Assembly (NCBI RefSeq): GCF_003112575.1
Contig: NZ_BEWC01000012.1
Coordinates: 62,001-126,000 of the forward strand
DNA length: 64,000 nucleotides
Source of the DNA: Streptomyces ardesiacus
Lineage (GTDB): Bacteria; Actinomycetota; Actinomycetes; Streptomycetales; Streptomycetaceae
Direction of reading: 5' to 3'
In this document: positions 57,597 through 64,000 of the stretch, piece by piece
Layout of the letters: each line of letters begins with the position of its first letter
How positions within the stretch are numbered: the stretch's first letter is position 1
Notes under the pieces: model-generated
Seen by the model: only the letters and a program-made list of their open reading frames with translations
The model's database searches: none
Told to the model about the DNA's origin: nothing
Program-made: the position numbers and the translations under genes

Positions 57597-57929
57597 TCAC
57601 CGCTTGCCCAGGGAGACCTTCGGCGGCGCCGCCGGGGCCTTGGCCGGGGGCTGCTTCGGCTGCGCCGGAGCGGGCTTGCGGACGCTGCTCCGGGAATCGC
57701 TGGTGCCCGGGGCAGCGGCGCCGGAGCCGTACGGCAGGCACGTCACGGGGTCGACGGTGCCCGCGAGGGCCGGGGCGCAGTGCCCCGTGCGCTGGCCGCT
57801 GCCGCTGCCGCTGTCGTCGTCGGCGGCGTGGACCAGGAGCGCGAAGAGGAGGACCAGGGCGAACACGATCGCACCGACTCCCACGGCGATGATCAGGCGG
57901 GAGTGGCGGTCTTCGAACGAGGTCTTCAC
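57597..57929 (-). CDS. Single-span membrane protein with Ala/Pro-rich tail
   Basis: A 110-residue protein with a membrane helix at about 11-35 (RLIIAVGVGAIVFALVLLFALLVHA) after a short cytoplasmic start, then an acidic/Ser segment, a possible disulfide pair (HCAPALAGTVDPVTC) and a Lys/Pro/Ala tail. GTG 57929 follows GGAAGG. Function unknown. Confidence 0.68.
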   Translation of the reverse strand: MKTSFEDRHSRLIIAVGVGAIVFALVLLFALLVHAADDDSGSGSGQRTGHCAPALAGTVDPVTCLPYGSGAAAPGTSDSRSSVRKPAPAQPKQPPAKAPAAPPKVSLGKR

Positions 57930-57957
57930 GGCGTGGCCTTCCGGGCGCAGGGATGAG

Positions 57958-57995
57958 ACCGCGGATCGTGGAGGCCGGGACCGTCTTGCGTCGCG
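57958..57995 (-). promoter_or_regulatory. Promoter-like motif of the 57929 gene
   Basis: From 57995: CGCGACGCAAG, CACGAT at offsets 26-31, then CCGCGG. Predicted start at 57957, a 28-nt leader. Confidence 0.58.
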
Positions 57996-58015
57996 CGCTG
58001 CCTACCCTCGGAGGT

Positions 58016-58360
58016 GTGAGCGAGATCGAGGAGGCGCGGCCGGCCCGCCCGTGGCGCCCGGAGGACGGGGCGCGGCCGCACGTGTGGACGTGGCCGAACG
58101 GCGCGCGTCCGGCGCTCGCGGTGTGGTCGGCCGGGCGGTGGCGGTACGCGTCGGTGCGGGCGCGGCAGGTGTGGGGCGACGGCTCGGTGTACTACCAGGT
58201 GTTGGTCGACCTGCACGGGGACACGAGGGTGACCACCCGCCTGTACCGGTGGCCGCAGCCCGGGTTGCGGGTGGTCCACGGAAGCGACGTGGAGCCGTCT
58301 CAGGGGCCGGATGAGCGGTGGCAGGGAGGATTGCCCCGGGCAACGCGGCAATCCTCTTAG
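58016..58360 (+). CDS. Small beta-rich hypothetical protein
   Basis: A 114-residue protein with many Trp/Arg residues and a beta pattern (HVWTWPNGARPALAVWSAG, VYYQVLVDLHGDTRVTTRLY). GTG 58016 lies seven bases after TACCCT, fitting a leaderless start. Its 3' end forms a hairpin shared with the convergent gene. Function unknown. Confidence 0.7.
   Translation: MSEIEEARPARPWRPEDGARPHVWTWPNGARPALAVWSAGRWRYASVRARQVWGDGSVYYQVLVDLHGDTRVTTRLYRWPQPGLRVVHGSDVEPSQGPDERWQGGLPRATRQSS
58326..58356. terminator. Hairpin at convergent gene ends
   Basis: GAGGATTGCC (58326-58335) pairs with GGCAATCCTC (58347-58356), inside the last codons of the plus-strand gene and next to the stop at 58357 on the other strand. 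Confidence 0.65.
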
Positions 58361-59229
58361 AGGAGGTCGAGCAGCGTCCGGCGCGAGAGGTCCAGGGCGC
58401 TCGCGGCCGTCGTGGCGTTGCCGTCGTGGGCCAGGTAGACCGTCCTGGCGGCGTTCTGCCGACTGGTCCGGATGTCCTGCTGGACGGTCTCGCGTACGAG
58501 GGTGCCGATGACCCGTGCGGCGTGCTCGTACTCGGTCGCGACGTCACGCTCCGCCCAGTAGGACGCCTGCCGCTCGCGGTCGGGCGCCTCGAAGTCGAGC
58601 AGGTCTACGAGGTCGCGGGCAGTGCGGGCGGCGCGGGCCAGCAGCGGCAGGTCGGCCTCGTCCGCCAGCAGCGACCAGTGGGCCCGGTAGATGAGGTGAG
58701 CAGCATGCTGGGAGGTGCACTGCACCCACTGGTCCGGCTCGCTGTCGTACTGGGAGGTGGTGGACAGCAGCCACTGGCCGCGCTGGCTCACCCACAGGCT
58801 GAAGGCGCGCCGTTCCTCGCGCAGCGCGTCGTCGTCCTGGTCCAGGACCTTTCGGGCGGTGCCCAGGTTGAACCACCGTGCTTCCCGCCAGGGGAGGTCT
58901 TCCGCCGTGGAGGTGGCGTCGTCCACGGCTCCGGTGATCACGGCCCACTGGTCTTCGTCGCCTGGCAGGTTCGGCTGCCCCTCCTCGTCCGGGATCGAGT
59001 AGTCCACTGCGGAGAGCAGGGCATGCGTCGCGTCGTCGTCCAGCTCGTCGCCGCCGATGAAGCCGGCCGCGTCCTCCCAGGTGATCCCCGTCAGCTTCGT
59101 CGACAGGGTCATCCCGTGGTGCACGTGGCAGTCCCAGCCGTCCTCGCCGAGGACGATCGCGGTATCGCCGTGCCTGCCCCCGCGCTCGAACAGTTCCGTC
59201 AGCAGCTCGGCAGTGATGGTCAGAGCCAT
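58357..59229 (-). CDS. Hypothetical protein with C-terminal HTH
   Basis: A 290-residue protein. The N-terminal half is alpha/beta (TAIVLGEDGWDCHVHHGMTL, LTGITWEDAAGFIGG); the middle is helical and acidic; the last 45 residues (RQNAARTVYLAHDGNATTAA, then SALDLSRRTLLDLL) look like an HTH. ATG 59229 follows a GGGGG run. Twin palindromes lie just upstream, so it may regulate itself or be regulated by the neighbour. No family recognised. Confidence 0.7.
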   Translation of the reverse strand: MALTITAELLTELFERGGRHGDTAIVLGEDGWDCHVHHGMTLSTKLTGITWEDAAGFIGGDELDDDATHALLSAVDYSIPDEEGQPNLPGDEDQWAVITGAVDDATSTAEDLPWREARWFNLGTARKVLDQDDDALREERRAFSLWVSQRGQWLLSTTSQYDSEPDQWVQCTSQHAAHLIYRAHWSLLADEADLPLLARAARTARDLVDLLDFEAPDRERQASYWAERDVATEYEHAARVIGTLVRETVQQDIRTSRQNAARTVYLAHDGNATTAASALDLSRRTLLDLL

Positions 59230-59253
59230 GGTGCGCCCCCAGGGAAGTCGAGG

Positions 59254-59297
59254 TGTCGGGGTACCCCGACAGGCCCCAGTGTCGGGGTACCCCGACA
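59254..59297. promoter_or_regulatory. Twin 18-bp palindromic operators
   Basis: TGTCGGGGTACCCCGACA occurs perfectly at 59254-59271 and 59280-59297, 26 bp centre to centre. They fill the gap between the gene starting at 59229 and the gene ending at 59313. A dimeric repressor bound at both could interact across 2.5 helical turns. Confidence 0.75.
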
Positions 59298-59312
59298 GTT
59301 ACGCAAGAAGCC

Positions 59313-59612
59313 CTACCGGGGCCGCTCGTCGTCGGCGATCCGGTTCAGGTCGGCGTCGAGGGCGACAAGGTCCGGCTGCTCGCGAATTTCGCCCATGGCG
59401 GCTGCGCGCATACCCGGCAGATAGGCGGCGGTCACCTCGTCCGTGGTGACGCCCAGGCCGCGCGCGAGTTGGGCGGTCTGCGCAGCGTTGAGGCCCCTCG
59501 TCACAGCGAGGGAGGCCCAGACATGCAGCGTTTTCCGCGCCTCCTCGTCGAGGTCCCAGCCCAGGGCGCGGGCGTGGCGGCACATCCAGTCGTAGAACGA
59601 CTCGTCGGTCAT
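59313..59612 (-). CDS. Small helical protein with HTH-like middle
   Basis: A 99-residue protein. The stretch TRGLNAAQTAQLARGLGVTTDEVTAAYL (about 38-65, written in part) is HTH-like, preceded by aromatic helices (FYDWMCRHARALGWDLDEE). It could bind DNA; the adjacent palindromes are natural candidates. ATG 59612 follows GGGGA. Confidence 0.65.
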   Translation of the reverse strand: MTDESFYDWMCRHARALGWDLDEEARKTLHVWASLAVTRGLNAAQTAQLARGLGVTTDEVTAAYLPGMRAAAMGEIREQPDLVALDADLNRIADDERPR

Positions 59613-59730
59613 CGGTCCCCGATCTCGAGCGGGCAGGCAGGCGCTGGGGCAACGATCTCGCAGCCTCGGGCACCCGTGGGCGGGATTCGGCCGACGGGCC
59701 GCGTACGGGCCTCCTGCGCCCTGTACGACG

Positions 59731-59768
59731 GCGCCCGGCCGCCGGGGTGGAGCCGGGGGGCCGGGCGC
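59731..59768 (-). terminator. Hairpin after the 59783 gene
   Basis: GCGCCCGGCC (59731-59740) pairs with GGCCGGGCGC (59759-59768). Confidence 0.7.
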
Positions 59769-59782
59769 AGGGGAGGGAGCGG

Positions 59783-60211
59783 TCAGGCGGCGGTGTCGAC
59801 GTCCTCACGGGCCAGGGGGACGGCGCCCTCGGCGTGCTTGAGTGCCTGCCGGGCGGCGACCAGGTCCGCGCCCTTGATGCCCTCGTCGGCGCAGCGCTCC
59901 CACCACGGGTGACCCTGTATCAGCCCGGTGACCTTCCGCAGGTCCTCGAGGAACTTGTCGAACCTGGCAGCCTGCTCATCGGACCAGCCGGGCGACTCTG
60001 GCCGGCCGGAGCGTGTCCGGCCCCGCTCCTTCTCCTCCGGCCATCCGGGGTGAGGCTCCCGGGACCACGGAAGCGTCTCCTGATACGCGTGGAGGGCGGC
60101 GTACAGCTCGGCGGCCTGGCGCTGGGCGGCGACCAGGTCGGAGGGGAAGGCGTGCGGGTCGAACGGGGCGCTGGAGTCCTCTGGGGCGGGGGCAGGGGCG
60201 GGGGTGCTCAT
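59783..60211 (-). CDS. Helical hypothetical protein
   Basis: A 142-residue protein with a Pro-rich start, a helix (SDLVAAQRQAAELYAALHAYQ), a charged linker (PEEKERGRTRSGRPESPG) and a second helical block. Function unknown. Monocistronic: its own hairpin follows and a divergent plus-strand gene precedes. Confidence 0.66.
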   Translation of the reverse strand: MSTPAPAPAPEDSSAPFDPHAFPSDLVAAQRQAAELYAALHAYQETLPWSREPHPGWPEEKERGRTRSGRPESPGWSDEQAARFDKFLEDLRKVTGLIQGHPWWERCADEGIKGADLVAARQALKHAEGAVPLAREDVDTAA

Positions 60212-60324
60212 GCTTCGGAGCTTAGTTCGACCCGCCCACAGTCCTCGGCGGTGACTTGCGGCCCCGCGCGCCGTTGGACTGCCAGGGCGACGTGCCGGGG
60301 GGCGCCCTACAGTGGCTTGGCACA

Positions 60325-60831
60325 ATGTCGTCTGTGGGGGATCTCGAAATCGCACTGATCGCTGCCGGGGCGGCGCTCGCAGGCAGCGCCTTGACCGGAT
60401 GGTTCACCGTCTTGGCAGGCAACCGGCAGGCTGACGCAGCGAAGCACGCTGGGGACAAGCAAGCCGATGCGGTCCTGGTGACAGTGCAGCAGACGCTCGA
60501 CGACCAGCGCGCGGCCCGGCAGCAGGACGCCCGGCGTACCGCCTACGCCACGTTCCTGGCCGCCGCGGAGCTGCGCGCCGACGAGTTGGGGCCGGGCGGC
60601 CGGTTCGTGTTGGCGGGGGCTCGAAGGCAAGGTCAGGACGCGGCGGCGGACCTCGACGTCGCATTCGGCCTCGTCGAGATCGAAGGGCCGTCGTCGGTGT
60701 TTGCCGAGGCAGAGCGGGTGCATGAGCTGCTTCGGAGGCGCACTGGTGACCCCTTTGGACAGAGCGCAGACTTCCTTGACTTGCGGGCGCGGTTCATAGC
60801 CGCCGCGCGCGAGGCGCTGCAGAACGGCTGA
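60325..60831 (+). CDS. Membrane-anchored helical protein, plus-strand family
   Basis: A 168-residue protein with an N-terminal membrane helix (LEIALIAAGAALAGSALTGWF) and a charged helical body (DDQRAARQQDARRTAYATFL) ending in helices that resemble those of the gene at 54218. TACAGT lies 11 bases before the ATG and no ribosome site is seen. Like its relative it is a lone plus-strand gene among minus-strand genes. Function unknown. Confidence 0.72.
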   Translation: MSSVGDLEIALIAAGAALAGSALTGWFTVLAGNRQADAAKHAGDKQADAVLVTVQQTLDDQRAARQQDARRTAYATFLAAAELRADELGPGGRFVLAGARRQGQDAAADLDVAFGLVEIEGPSSVFAEAERVHELLRRRTGDPFGQSADFLDLRARFIAAAREALQNG

Positions 60832-60937
60832 CCGGGGTGCCCAGGAACGGCGGCGGCTCCCGCCGCGAGTGGCCGGGGGTTGGGCCGCACCATGCGCGGG
60901 GCCCGACCCCGGGGTGATCCGGGGCCGGGCGCAGCAC

Positions 60938-61642
60938 TCAGGCGGTCGGGCTGGTCTCGCAGATCCGTCCGGCGTGCAGCTCCAGCGGAGTCCGGCACGC
61001 GGCGCAGAAGGACCCCTCGGCGTCCAGGCCGGCCACGAGGCGCGCCCATCGGTCCTCGGCGTTCCAGCGGATCGCCTTCTCCGCGCAGCACTGCGACCGC
61101 CAGCACACGCACCGGTGGCAGTCCTGGCAGTTCTGCCGCCGGTCGCAGGCACACCGGCAGTCGTGCGGGCGGCACCCCTCCGCGTGGTCGACCGGGTTGA
61201 GCACCGCGGCGAGCAGTGGCAGGACGGTGTCGAGGAGTTCGTACGCCCGCGCGTTCCGCTCGACGGCGGGCAGGGCGCGGCTCTCGTCGTGGAGGCGGTA
61301 CAGCTCCCGGCCGACGACGCTCGGCGAGTGCCGCGTGCAGCCCTCCGTGCCCGGCTGGACCTCGGCGCGGCACGTCCGGCAGAACACCCCGCCGATGGTC
61401 GCGGCCACGCCGACGTAGCGGCCCCACTGGTCGAGGAGCTTGCCGTTCGCGTCCAGGGTGGTGGCGAGCAGCGGCCGGATGCGGTCCAGCTCCCCCAGCA
61501 GCTCTATCGCCTCCTGGAGGCGCAGGCCGCGGCCGTCGTTGTCGTCGACCTCGGCGCGGATCTCCGCCAGGCGCTCGTCGGGCAGCGGGTCATGGCCGGG
61601 GCGGTACGCGCGCTTCGGCCGGGGCGTCTCGGGCATGGGCAT
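60938..61642 (-). CDS. Cysteine-rich protein with several metal motifs
   Basis: A 234-residue protein. A helical N-terminal half is followed by FCRTCRAE and GCTRHS, then an extreme Cys cluster (HDCRCACDRRQNCQDCHRC, about 165-183, and SQCCAEK) and finally FCAACRTPLELHAGRIC. Multiple zinc ions are likely. ATG 61642 or the second ATG at 61636 are equivalent starts. Function unknown. Confidence 0.7.
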   Translation of the reverse strand: MPMPETPRPKRAYRPGHDPLPDERLAEIRAEVDDNDGRGLRLQEAIELLGELDRIRPLLATTLDANGKLLDQWGRYVGVAATIGGVFCRTCRAEVQPGTEGCTRHSPSVVGRELYRLHDESRALPAVERNARAYELLDTVLPLLAAVLNPVDHAEGCRPHDCRCACDRRQNCQDCHRCVCWRSQCCAEKAIRWNAEDRWARLVAGLDAEGSFCAACRTPLELHAGRICETSPTA

Positions 61643-61701
61643 GGGGTTCTCCAGTGGGTTGAGTGCGCCCGGCGAGCAGTGCCGGGCGCAGGGGGTCAGC
61701 G

Positions 61702-61821
61702 CTACTTCCGGGCCAGCCAGCGGTTCACGGCGTCGCAGTACCGGTTGAAGGCGACGGCGAGCCAGGGCAGGGCGAGGAACAGGACGGCGAGGAAGCCGAG
61801 GACGGCAAAGGGGTGCGGCAT
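61702..61821 (-). CDS. 39-aa single-span membrane peptide
   Basis: ATG 61821 follows GGAGTGACC; the peptide is PHPFAVLGFLAVLFLALPWL continuing to AVAFNRYCDAVNRWLARK, a clear membrane helix with a basic end. It lies in a 264-bp gap between two minus-strand genes. A short toxin, holin-like or accessory peptide are possible; no partner gene is evident. Confidence 0.6.
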   Translation of the reverse strand: MPHPFAVLGFLAVLFLALPWLAVAFNRYCDAVNRWLARK

Positions 61822-61866
61822 GGTCACTCCGTGGTCGTGGGCGGCCCGTTGGTGGAGGGAACGGCG

Positions 61867-61893
61867 GGGGCGCCGATCTGTGACCGGCGCCCC
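61867..61893 (-). terminator. Hairpin after the 61907 gene
   Basis: GGGGCGCCG (61867-61875) pairs with CGGCGCCCC (61885-61893). Confidence 0.65.
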
Positions 61894-61906
61894 GAGGCCG
61901 GCCTCG

Positions 61907-62434
61907 TCAGCCGACGGGCGCGGACGGCTCGGCGTGGCCGCGCGCCGGGCACTCGTCGCCGTGCAGCGCGCACACGGACGGGGCGAGCGGGATGCCCAGC
62001 GGGGTACGCCCGCCGTCGTTCTCCGCCTGGATCTCCTCGGCGGTGCGCAGCTCCTCGGGCAGGAACTCCAGGAAGGTGCTCGGGGCGGTGCTCTCGATCC
62101 GCTCAGCCAGCTCGAGGAGCGTGTGGGACTCGCGCGGGTCGTACGGGGCCCACAGGGCGGCGACGTCGGCGGGGACGGGCGGGAGCGGCGCCGTGTGGCT
62201 CAGCACCTCCGGGAACTCCCACACGGGCGCGCCCTGGGCGTCGCGGACGGAGTCCAGGGTCAGGTACTCGCCGTCGTAGTCGGTCTCGTGCCGGGTGATG
62301 ACCAGGTACGCGCCTGCCGGGAACTGGGCGTGCACGGTGACGGCGAGGAGCGGGACCATCGCGCACGCGGCGGCGCGGGCCTTCGCCTCGGCGTCGTCGA
62401 GGACGGAGACCGGGGTCAGTGGGGCAGTGCTCAC
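61907..62434 (-). CDS. Hypothetical protein
   Basis: A 175-residue acidic protein with an alpha/beta N-terminal half (MVPLLAVTVHAQFPAGAYLV, DGEYLTLDSVRDAQG) and a helical C-terminal half (LLELAERIESTAPSTFLEFL), ending with a Cys pair (CALHGDEC). GTG 62434 follows GGAAGG. Function unknown; flanked by hairpins on both sides. Confidence 0.68.
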   Translation of the reverse strand: MSTAPLTPVSVLDDAEAKARAAACAMVPLLAVTVHAQFPAGAYLVITRHETDYDGEYLTLDSVRDAQGAPVWEFPEVLSHTAPLPPVPADVAALWAPYDPRESHTLLELAERIESTAPSTFLEFLPEELRTAEEIQAENDGGRTPLGIPLAPSVCALHGDECPARGHAEPSAPVG

Positions 62435-62461
62435 GGGTGTATGTCCTTCCAGGGGCGGGGT

Positions 62462-62489
62462 GCGCCCCGCGGGGCCGGCCGCGGGGCGC
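62462..62489 (-). terminator. Perfect 11-bp hairpin
   Basis: GCGCCCCGCGG pairs with CCGCGGGGCGC around six bases, after the stop at 62498. Confidence 0.75.
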
Positions 62490-62497
62490 CGGGGTGG

Positions 62498-63358
62498 TCA
62501 GCGGCAGAGCTGCGGGGCGAGGGAGATCAGGAAGTCCGCGCCGACGCCGTGGAGGTCGACGGACGCCGGAGTCGTGTCGTGCGCGCGGGCCTGCGGGTCG
62601 CTGGCCGGGGTGGCGTAGCCGTACGGGCCGGGGCCGGTGCCGGTGGTGAAGGCGAGTCCACCCTGCTCGGTCTGCTCCACCTGGCCGTGCCGGGCGAGCG
62701 TGGCGGCCAGGCGGCGCTGGAGCCGTCCGCGGACGCGGGGGATCTCCGGGCGGCCGTCGGCGGCCGGGGGCAGGAAGTGCGTCACGGCCTTCTCCACGGC
62801 GCGCACGGGCCCCTGTATCTGGACGTGAGCGACGGGGTTCCGGCCGTGGAGGGTGACGGAGTACCGGGCGCCGGACGGGGCGGCCCACGCGAGGGTGGAC
62901 GTGTCCGCGAGGAGACCGATCCGGTTGTACGTCGCCGCGCCCTGCAGGCGCATCGCGTGCCCGATCTCGTTCAGCAGCTCCAGACGCCCCATGACGCGGG
63001 GCCCGTCGGCGGCGGAACGGCCGGCCGCCTCGTCGTCGAGGACGGGCAGCACCAGGCGCAGCACCTCGCGCGCGACGGTCTTCGGGGCGATCCGGTCGGT
63101 GCGCAGGTCGGGCCGGTACGGCTCGCGGCCGGGGAGCTGCCAGGCCACCTCTGTGCGCCACGCGTGCGCCACGAGGATCAGGGCGCGGTCGCCCTGCACG
63201 AGACGGGCGGTGGGGCGCAGCGACCACCACGCCTTGTAGGGCTCCGGCTCGACGGTCCAGGGGTGGCCGGCCCGCTCGGGCAGCAGTGCGGCGAGCCCTG
63301 CGGCGAGGGTCTGCGCCGGGCAGACGGGGCGGACGGGGGCGGTTGCGGTCGGGGTCAT
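62498..63358 (-). CDS. Hypothetical protein, paralogue of the next gene
   Basis: A 286-residue alpha/beta protein. It shares several blocks with the partial gene at 63429: REVLRLVLPVLDD versus SRVLRSVLPDLDH, IQGPVRAVEKAVTHFLP versus YEGPVRGLYGFLP, and the end VDLHGVGADFLISLAP versus AEISGIGADLLLSNVA. The two are tandem paralogues. No known family. ATG 63358 has AAAGG upstream. Confidence 0.7.
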   Translation of the reverse strand: MTPTATAPVRPVCPAQTLAAGLAALLPERAGHPWTVEPEPYKAWWSLRPTARLVQGDRALILVAHAWRTEVAWQLPGREPYRPDLRTDRIAPKTVAREVLRLVLPVLDDEAAGRSAADGPRVMGRLELLNEIGHAMRLQGAATYNRIGLLADTSTLAWAAPSGARYSVTLHGRNPVAHVQIQGPVRAVEKAVTHFLPPAADGRPEIPRVRGRLQRRLAATLARHGQVEQTEQGGLAFTTGTGPGPYGYATPASDPQARAHDTTPASVDLHGVGADFLISLAPQLCR

Positions 63359-63381
63359 GGCGGGGCCTTTCGAGGAGAGGG

Positions 63382-63413
63382 GGCCGCGCCCCGTGAGCAG
63401 ACGGGGCGCGGCC
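63382..63413 (-). terminator. Perfect 13-bp hairpin
   Basis: GGCCGCGCCCCGT pairs with ACGGGGCGCGGCC around six bases, after the stop at 63429. Confidence 0.75.
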
Positions 63414-63428
63414 GGGCGGCGGGGTGGG

Positions 63429-64000
63429 TCAGACCAGGTACGCGACGTTGGAGAGCAGCAGGTCGGCGCCGATGCCGCTGATCTCGGCGACGATGTGCTG
63501 GTCGTCGTCGGCGCGGTCGGTCGGGTCGTCGGCGGCGGGGGTGGCGATCCAGCCGGACGGCTCGCGGTAGGCGCCGAACTGGACCTCGCTCGCGGTGACC
63601 GGCCGGAGCTGCGGAAGCCGATCGGTCAGGTTCCGCGTGAACGGGCTCCCGGCGTGGTCCTCGGCGCTTCCCTCGTACGGGGTGAGGGCGACCGGCAGGA
63701 AGCCGTACAGGCCGCGCACGGGCCCCTCGTAGGTCAGGACCATGCCGCGGTTCTGTCCGTACACCCACAGGCCCCAGGTGGCGCCCGTGGCCGTCGTCCA
63801 GGTGATGCCGGGCCCGTTCACGCCCTCAACGGGGGTGGCGTGCGCGCCGTGGTCGACCAGGGCGAAGCCGACTTCCAGCAGCTCGGCGGCGCGGTCGCGG
63901 AGGACCTTCTCCCAGCCCTTCGTGCGGCCGGTCGCGGCGATGCGGTCGTGGTCGAGGTCGGGGAGGACGGAGCGCAGCACGCGGGAGGCGAGGGTGAGCG
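63429..64000 (-). CDS. Hypothetical protein, partial, paralogue of the previous gene
   Basis: The frame is open to the right edge of the window, so the N-terminus is missing. At least 190 residues are present, with VLRSVLPDLDHDRIAATGRT, GMVLTYEGPVRGLYGFLPVAL and the end EISGIGADLLLSNVAYLV. The shared blocks show duplication with the gene at 62498. Function unknown. Confidence 0.68.
   Translation of the reverse strand, partial: LTLASRVLRSVLPDLDHDRIAATGRTKGWEKVLRDRAAELLEVGFALVDHGAHATPVEGVNGPGITWTTATGATWGLWVYGQNRGMVLTYEGPVRGLYGFLPVALTPYEGSAEDHAGSPFTRNLTDRLPQLRPVTASEVQFGAYREPSGWIATPAADDPTDRADDDQHIVAEISGIGADLLLSNVAYLV

Noticed and set aside
59254..59297. Palindromes considered as ParB parS sites
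   Set aside because: The sequence differs from the conserved parS palindrome and no parA/parB gene is in the window; treated as operators instead.

Overview
The DNA is about 70% G+C with near-saturated G/C third codon positions, GTG starts, tightly overlapping genes and Streptomyces-type accessory proteins, so the host is almost certainly Streptomyces or a close relative. The gene set mixes phage packaging and head functions (large terminase, HK97-type portal fused to a MuF domain, HNH nuclease, a giant methylase-helicase protein) with conjugative-plasmid functions (TraB/FtsK translocase plus an SpdB-like membrane protein) and a tyrosine recombinase. This is the profile of an actinobacterial phage-plasmid or an integrative prophage-like element. 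No major capsid, tail, rRNA, tRNA or CRISPR gene is visible, so the window is only part of it.

Layout: (1) 14-21565, mostly minus strand: portal-MuF, membrane proteins and a 17-kb open frame with an N6-methylase/SNF2-helicase core of the DarB type. (2) 21751-29034, accessory cargo: a graspetide (ATP-grasp RiPP) operon of precursor, ATP-grasp ligase and PIMT-like methyltransferase, a two-HTH protein, an anti-sigma-like kinase operon, a divergent TPR regulator, an acetyltransferase and a lipoprotein. (3) 29122-37668: TraB, SpdB-like protein and a chain of small zinc-motif proteins overlapping by 4 bp, with RusA-like and HAD-phosphatase genes. (4) 37828-40711: plus-strand operon of duplicated small genes ending in the integrase. 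(5) 40765-44848: small zinc-motif genes, a coiled-coil protein behind a 23-bp inverted repeat, and a ribbon-helix-helix protein. (6) 44902-51657: terminase, a recombinase-like protein without its catalytic end, a possible packaging locus and HNH nuclease. (7) 52110-64000: a DNA methyltransferase, two terminase-like proteins lacking a working ATPase, an amber-interrupted HTH gene, and many single genes each ending in a strong hairpin.

The most unusual signals are these. Eleven minus-strand sites share a promoter-like motif of fixed geometry; at five of them the start codon lies exactly 39 nt from the motif start, implying leaderless mRNAs for the terminase, the giant ORF, a membrane gene leading into the portal, and both terminase-like genes. 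One paralogue resembles the whole terminase ATPase domain but has lost Walker A and Walker B; another ends just before Walker A. The giant frame contains an out-of-frame gene with a perfect ribosome site. Three hairpins share a GGAGAGCACC loop with covarying stems. The graspetide operon sits on a mobile element.

Family assignments come from motifs read by eye; no database search was run.
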